64,000 bases of DNA from Nocardioides sp. BP30 (GTDB lineage: Bacteria; Actinomycetota; Actinomycetes; Propionibacteriales; Nocardioidaceae), in the NCBI RefSeq assembly GCF_029873215.1, contig NZ_CP123620.1, forward strand, positions 1,488,001 to 1,552,000, in the 5' to 3' direction. Position 1 is the stretch's first letter; every line of letters begins with the position of its first letter. Positions 60,834 through 64,000 of the stretch are shown piece by piece. The translations under genes and the position numbers were made by a program. The notes below the pieces were generated by a model. That model ran no database searches. It saw nothing but the letters and a program-made list of their open reading frames with translations, and was not told where the DNA came from.

Positions 60834-62339
60834 GTGCTCCCCACCTTCGTCATCGGCCTCCGCGAGGGGCTCGAAGCCGCGCTGATCGTCTCGATCCTCG
60901 CGACCTTCCTGCGCCGCAACGGCGCGAGCCTGCGCGGGCTGTGGCTGGGCGTGGGTGCGGGCGTGGCGCTCAGCCTCGCCGTCGGCGTGATCCTCGATGC
61001 GGTCGAGCGGAGCCTCCCGCAGGCCAAGCAGGAGGCGATGGAGACGATCATCGGCCTGGTCGCGGTGTTCTTCGTGACCGGCATGGTCTTCTGGATGCGC
61101 ACCCACGCCCGCTTCATGAAGCGCGACCTGGAGGCGGCGGCCGCCGGTGCGCTCACCTCGGGGACGACCGCCGCGCTGGCGCTGATGGCCTTCCTGGCGG
61201 TGCTGCGGGAGGGCTTCGAGACCGCGGTGTTCCTGCTGGCCACCTTCCAGAGCGCCGGCAGCGCGCCGTCCGCCGTCTTCGGCGCCGTCGCCGGCATCCT
61301 GGCCGCGGTCGTCCTCGGCTGGGGGATGTACCGCGGCGGCGTCCGGCTCAACCTGCAGCGATTCTTCTCCATCACCGGCTTCTTCCTGATCCTGGTGGCG
61401 GCGGGGCTGGTGCTCAACGCGTTCCGCACCGGCCACGAGGCCGGCTGGGTGAGCGTCGGTCAGGGCCGCACCGTCGACCTCACCTGGCTCGCGCCCGCCG
61501 GCTCGATCCGCTCCGCGCTCTTCAGCGGCGTCCTGGGCATCCCGCGGGACCCGCGCGTCATCGAGGTGCTCGCCTGGGTCGCCTACCTGGTGCCGATGCT
61601 GCTGATCACCTTCCTGCCCGCGCGGCTGCGGCCGGGGCACGGACTGGCCCAGCGCCTGCGGGTCGCCGGCGCCGCCGTGGCTGTCGTTGCAGCGGTCGTG
61701 CTGGTCCTCGCCGTACCGACGCCGAAGGCCACCCTGCCGGCGACGGCTCCGCTGCAGGGCGGCGGTGAGGCCAGCATCGCGATCCACGGCGACACCGCCG
61801 TGCTCGCCGCCGACGGCAAGAGCATCGAGCTGCACGGCGACGGCACCAGCTGGTCCGCCGCACACAGCGGTGCACGGCCGAGCACGCTCGACATCACCAC
61901 CCTGCTGACCTACACCGGCAACCGCGTCCCGGTCGGTCTCGACGTCCACTCCGCCCCCGGGCCCTACCAGGCGGCGTGGGCGGACCACACCAGCGTCACG
62001 GCCACCACGTACGGCGATCGCCTCGTCGACGCCCGCACGGCCGGCTCGCTGGTGCTCACCCTCAGCGGCGGCGGCCTCACCTCGCCGCGGGTGATGACCC
62101 TCGACCCGGCCAGCTGGCAGGTCGACCCGGCGTACGCCGAGAAGGCGGGTGCTGCCGTCGCGGCCGCGCACGCCACGGCGCACGACCGACTCCTCTGGAC
62201 CCGTTGGGTCCCGGTCGCCCTGCTGGCCACCGCTCTTCTCCTGCTCGGGCAGGTCGTCCGCACCAAACGCCGCGCGTCCCGTCGGGCGCAGCGGGCATCC
62301 GTCACGGAAGGAACCACCCATGTCGACAGCCTCACGTAG
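60834..62339 (+). CDS. efeU: EfeU/FTR1-family iron permease with C-terminal extracytoplasmic region
   Basis: This 501-residue permease carries ferric/ferrous iron across the membrane. Two REGLE-type motifs are present, R10-EGLE and R125-EGFE, within seven-TM-type topology in the first 290 residues. Residues about 295-455 form a hydrophilic insert rich in Ala/Thr/Gly, followed by a last TM (about 458-478) and a basic tail. E. coli EfeU lacks that region. GTG start; overlap of 20 bp with efeO. Repressed by iron if the boxes upstream work. Confidence 0.94.
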   Translation: MLPTFVIGLREGLEAALIVSILATFLRRNGASLRGLWLGVGAGVALSLAVGVILDAVERSLPQAKQEAMETIIGLVAVFFVTGMVFWMRTHARFMKRDLEAAAAGALTSGTTAALALMAFLAVLREGFETAVFLLATFQSAGSAPSAVFGAVAGILAAVVLGWGMYRGGVRLNLQRFFSITGFFLILVAAGLVLNAFRTGHEAGWVSVGQGRTVDLTWLAPAGSIRSALFSGVLGIPRDPRVIEVLAWVAYLVPMLLITFLPARLRPGHGLAQRLRVAGAAVAVVAAVVLVLAVPTPKATLPATAPLQGGGEASIAIHGDTAVLAADGKSIELHGDGTSWSAAHSGARPSTLDITTLLTYTGNRVPVGLDVHSAPGPYQAAWADHTSVTATTYGDRLVDARTAGSLVLTLSGGGLTSPRVMTLDPASWQVDPAYAEKAGAAVAAAHATAHDRLLWTRWVPVALLATALLLLGQVVRTKRRASRRAQRASVTEGTTHVDSLT

Positions 62340-63561
62340 GGCCGCCGTCAGCCTCGTCGCCGCGATCTCGCTCGCCTCGCTCGCCGCCTGTGGCAGCGGC
62401 AACGACGACGCCGCGGACGCCGGGAAGGGTGGCGGCGCCACCACCGCCGCGGTGAAGAACGGCGTCAGCGAGGTGGCCATCACGATGGCCTCGGGCTCGA
62501 ACGGCGACGTCTGCACCCCCTCGACGACGTCGGTCCCGGCCGGTCCGGTGACCTTCTCGGTCAAGAACGAGAGCGCCACCGGCCTCACCGAGCTCGAGCT
62601 GCTCCAGGACCAGAAGATCATCGGCGAGAAGGAGTCGCTGGCGCCCGGCCTGCCGGCCTCGTCGTTCACGCTGACCCTCGGCGGCGGCACCTACCAGATC
62701 TACTGCCCCGGTGCCGCGACCGAGACGATCGACTTCAAGGTCACCGGTCAGGCCAGCGCCACCCCGAGCGGCAGCGCCGCCACCCTGCTCGCGCAGGGCG
62801 CCGGCGACTACGGCAAGTACGTCACCACCCAGGTCGACGCGATGGTCGCCTCGGTGCGGAAGCTGCAGCAGGACGTCGACGCCGGCGACCTCACCGCCGC
62901 GCAGAAGCAGTACGGCGAGGCGCGACCGTTCTACGAGAAGATCGAGTCCGACGTCGACGGCTTCGTGCTGCCGGGGTTCAAGCCGACCGACAACAAGGGC
63001 AACCTCGACTACCTGGTCGACATGCGCGCCTCCAACCTCGACCCGGCCGTGGGCTGGCACGGCTTCCACGCCGTCGAGCGCGACCTCTTCGGGAACCGCA
63101 AGATCACCGCGAAGACCAAGCAGCTGGCCGCTGAGCTGACCGCCAACCTGCAGAAGCTCGCCACCCTCTCCACCACCCTGACCTACAAGCCCGAGGACCT
63201 CGCGAACGGCGCCGCCGGCCTGCTCGAGGAGGTCCAGGCCAACAAGATCAGCGGCGAGGAGGAGAAGTACAGCCACATCGACCTGGTCGACTTCGCCGCC
63301 AACGTCGAGGGCGCTCAGCAGGCCTTCGCCTACCTCAAGCCGGGCCTGACGGCCCTCGACGCGACCCTGACCAGCACGATCGGTCAGCGCTTCGACACCG
63401 TCAACACCATGCTCGACACCTACCGCGACCCGGCGCAGATCGGCGGCTACAAGCGCTACACCGCCGCCCTGAAGAAGTCCGACGCGAACAAGCTCAGCCA
63501 GACCGTCCAGGCGCTGCAGGACTCGCTGGCGCACCTGGCGGAGAAGGTGGCCACCGCCTGA
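62320..63561 (+). CDS. efeO: EfeO, periplasmic-side iron-binding lipoprotein
   Basis: This is a 413-residue lipoprotein (lipobox LAAC, Cys near residue 23) with an N-terminal cupredoxin-like domain (residues about 40-145) and a C-terminal M75 imelysin domain with the HxxE motif H250-AVE253 in GWHGFHAVERDLF. It works with EfeU and EfeB in iron uptake. ATG at 62320 with GGAAGGAA upstream; upstream in-frame codons lie in efeU. The stop is joined to efeB by TGATG. Confidence 0.95.
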   Translation: MSTASRRAAVSLVAAISLASLAACGSGNDDAADAGKGGGATTAAVKNGVSEVAITMASGSNGDVCTPSTTSVPAGPVTFSVKNESATGLTELELLQDQKIIGEKESLAPGLPASSFTLTLGGGTYQIYCPGAATETIDFKVTGQASATPSGSAATLLAQGAGDYGKYVTTQVDAMVASVRKLQQDVDAGDLTAAQKQYGEARPFYEKIESDVDGFVLPGFKPTDNKGNLDYLVDMRASNLDPAVGWHGFHAVERDLFGNRKITAKTKQLAAELTANLQKLATLSTTLTYKPEDLANGAAGLLEEVQANKISGEEEKYSHIDLVDFAANVEGAQQAFAYLKPGLTALDATLTSTIGQRFDTVNTMLDTYRDPAQIGGYKRYTAALKKSDANKLSQTVQALQDSLAHLAEKVATA

Positions 63562-64000
63562 TGAGTGGGCTCAGCACGTCCCGCCGGCGGCTGATCCAGG
63601 GCGCCGGCGTCGGAGCCGGTGCGGTCGCCGCTGTCGGCGCCGGGTTCTTGGGTGGACGCGCGAGCGCCGATGGCACCGACGTACCGGCCACCGACGACGG
63701 GGACCTGGTCGACCTCAACCTGCAGCACGCCTTCTACACCGGTGCGCACCAGGCCGGGATCGAGACGCCGCAGCAGCGGCACACGGTCTTCATGACCTTC
63801 GATCTGACCACCACCAGCAAGCAGGACCTGCAGGTGCTGCTCGCCCGCTGGTCGGCGGGGATCGCCCAGCTCCAGGCCGGGTTGCCCGTCGGGTCGGTCC
63901 AGCCGACCAACGCCTCCGGCGTACCGGCCGACACCGGGGAGGCCTACGACCTGGCGCCGGCCGGGCTGACGGTGACCCTCGGTCTGGGCCCCGGCGTCTT
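63561..64000 (+). CDS. efeB: EfeB, Tat-exported DyP-type peroxidase (N-terminal part)
   Basis: The gene runs off the window; about 146 codons are visible. The Tat signal peptide has SRRRLIQGAG and a hydrophobic run VAAVGAGFLG, ending near RASADG. Mature start DLNLQHAFYTGAHQAGIETPQQRHTVFMTFDLTT is diagnostic for EfeB/DyP peroxidases. It is the haem peroxidase partner of EfeU and EfeO. The ATG overlaps the efeO stop (TGATG). The haem ligand region is beyond the window. Confidence 0.93.
   Translation, partial: MSGLSTSRRRLIQGAGVGAGAVAAVGAGFLGGRASADGTDVPATDDGDLVDLNLQHAFYTGAHQAGIETPQQRHTVFMTFDLTTTSKQDLQVLLARWSAGIAQLQAGLPVGSVQPTNASGVPADTGEAYDLAPAGLTVTLGLGPGV

Overview
The window is one continuous stretch of very GC-rich actinobacterial chromosome. 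Gene content, GTG starts, frequent ATGA/GTGA stop-start overlaps, many apparently leaderless genes and the actinobacterial gene order (mreBCD-mrdA-rodA; TIGR03960/TIGR03936 radical-SAM pair-rne-rplU-rpmA-obg-proB; iscS-mnmA-metE-like-ligA-gatCAB; ilvBNC) suggest a member of the Nocardioidaceae or a close relative. That placement is inferred from protein style, not from a database search. I see no rRNA, tRNA, CRISPR array, insertion sequence or prophage.

Layout. 1-4886: cell-elongation operon (end of mreB, mreC, mreD, mrdA/PBP2, rodA). 4891-8735: DHA2-type efflux pump with a palindromic operator on its start codon, a terminator, and a large secreted Ig/CNA-B-like repeat protein. 8951-22719: radical-SAM protein, an inserted block (two CynX-like MFS transporters around a flavin monooxygenase), the radical-SAM partner protein, RNase E/G with a long Lys/Ala-rich arm, rplU, rpmA, obg, proB. 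22767-27048: phosphate block with two tandem Pit transporters, each preceded by a PHO-box-like direct repeat, two small conserved partners, and ppk2. 27123-39308: iscS, mnmA, MetE-like protein, PfpI protein, tetR-MFS pair with a perfect 29-bp operator, ligA, gatC, gatA, gatB.

39322-45119 is the most interesting locus. A cobalamin riboswitch whose expression platform appears to mask the ribosome-binding site precedes five genes: a secreted alpha-toroid protein, a secreted membrane-anchored DUF4430-like protein, and a complete ECF transporter (T, fused A-A', S). The two secreted proteins look like the two halves of animal transcobalamin/intrinsic factor encoded separately, which suggests a B12 capture-and-uptake system.

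45109-50948: small hypothetical protein, EamA exporter, BNR-repeat protein, and a GH65 phosphorylase coupled to a beta-phosphoglucomutase-like HAD. 51017-59881: ilvD, FUSC-type membrane protein, GNAT, VOC, PCD-VOC fusion, then ilvB-ilvN-ilvC behind a classical attenuator (leader peptide with rare Ile-Leu-Val codons and a UUCG-loop terminator). 59953-64000: DsbA-family protein and the efeUOB iron-uptake operon preceded by three IdeR/DtxR-like boxes spaced exactly 15 bp apart; efeB runs off the end.

Two copies of a roughly 75-nt inverted-repeat element (10931-11006 and 39322-39397), both just 3' of housekeeping genes, point to a dispersed repeat family in this genome.
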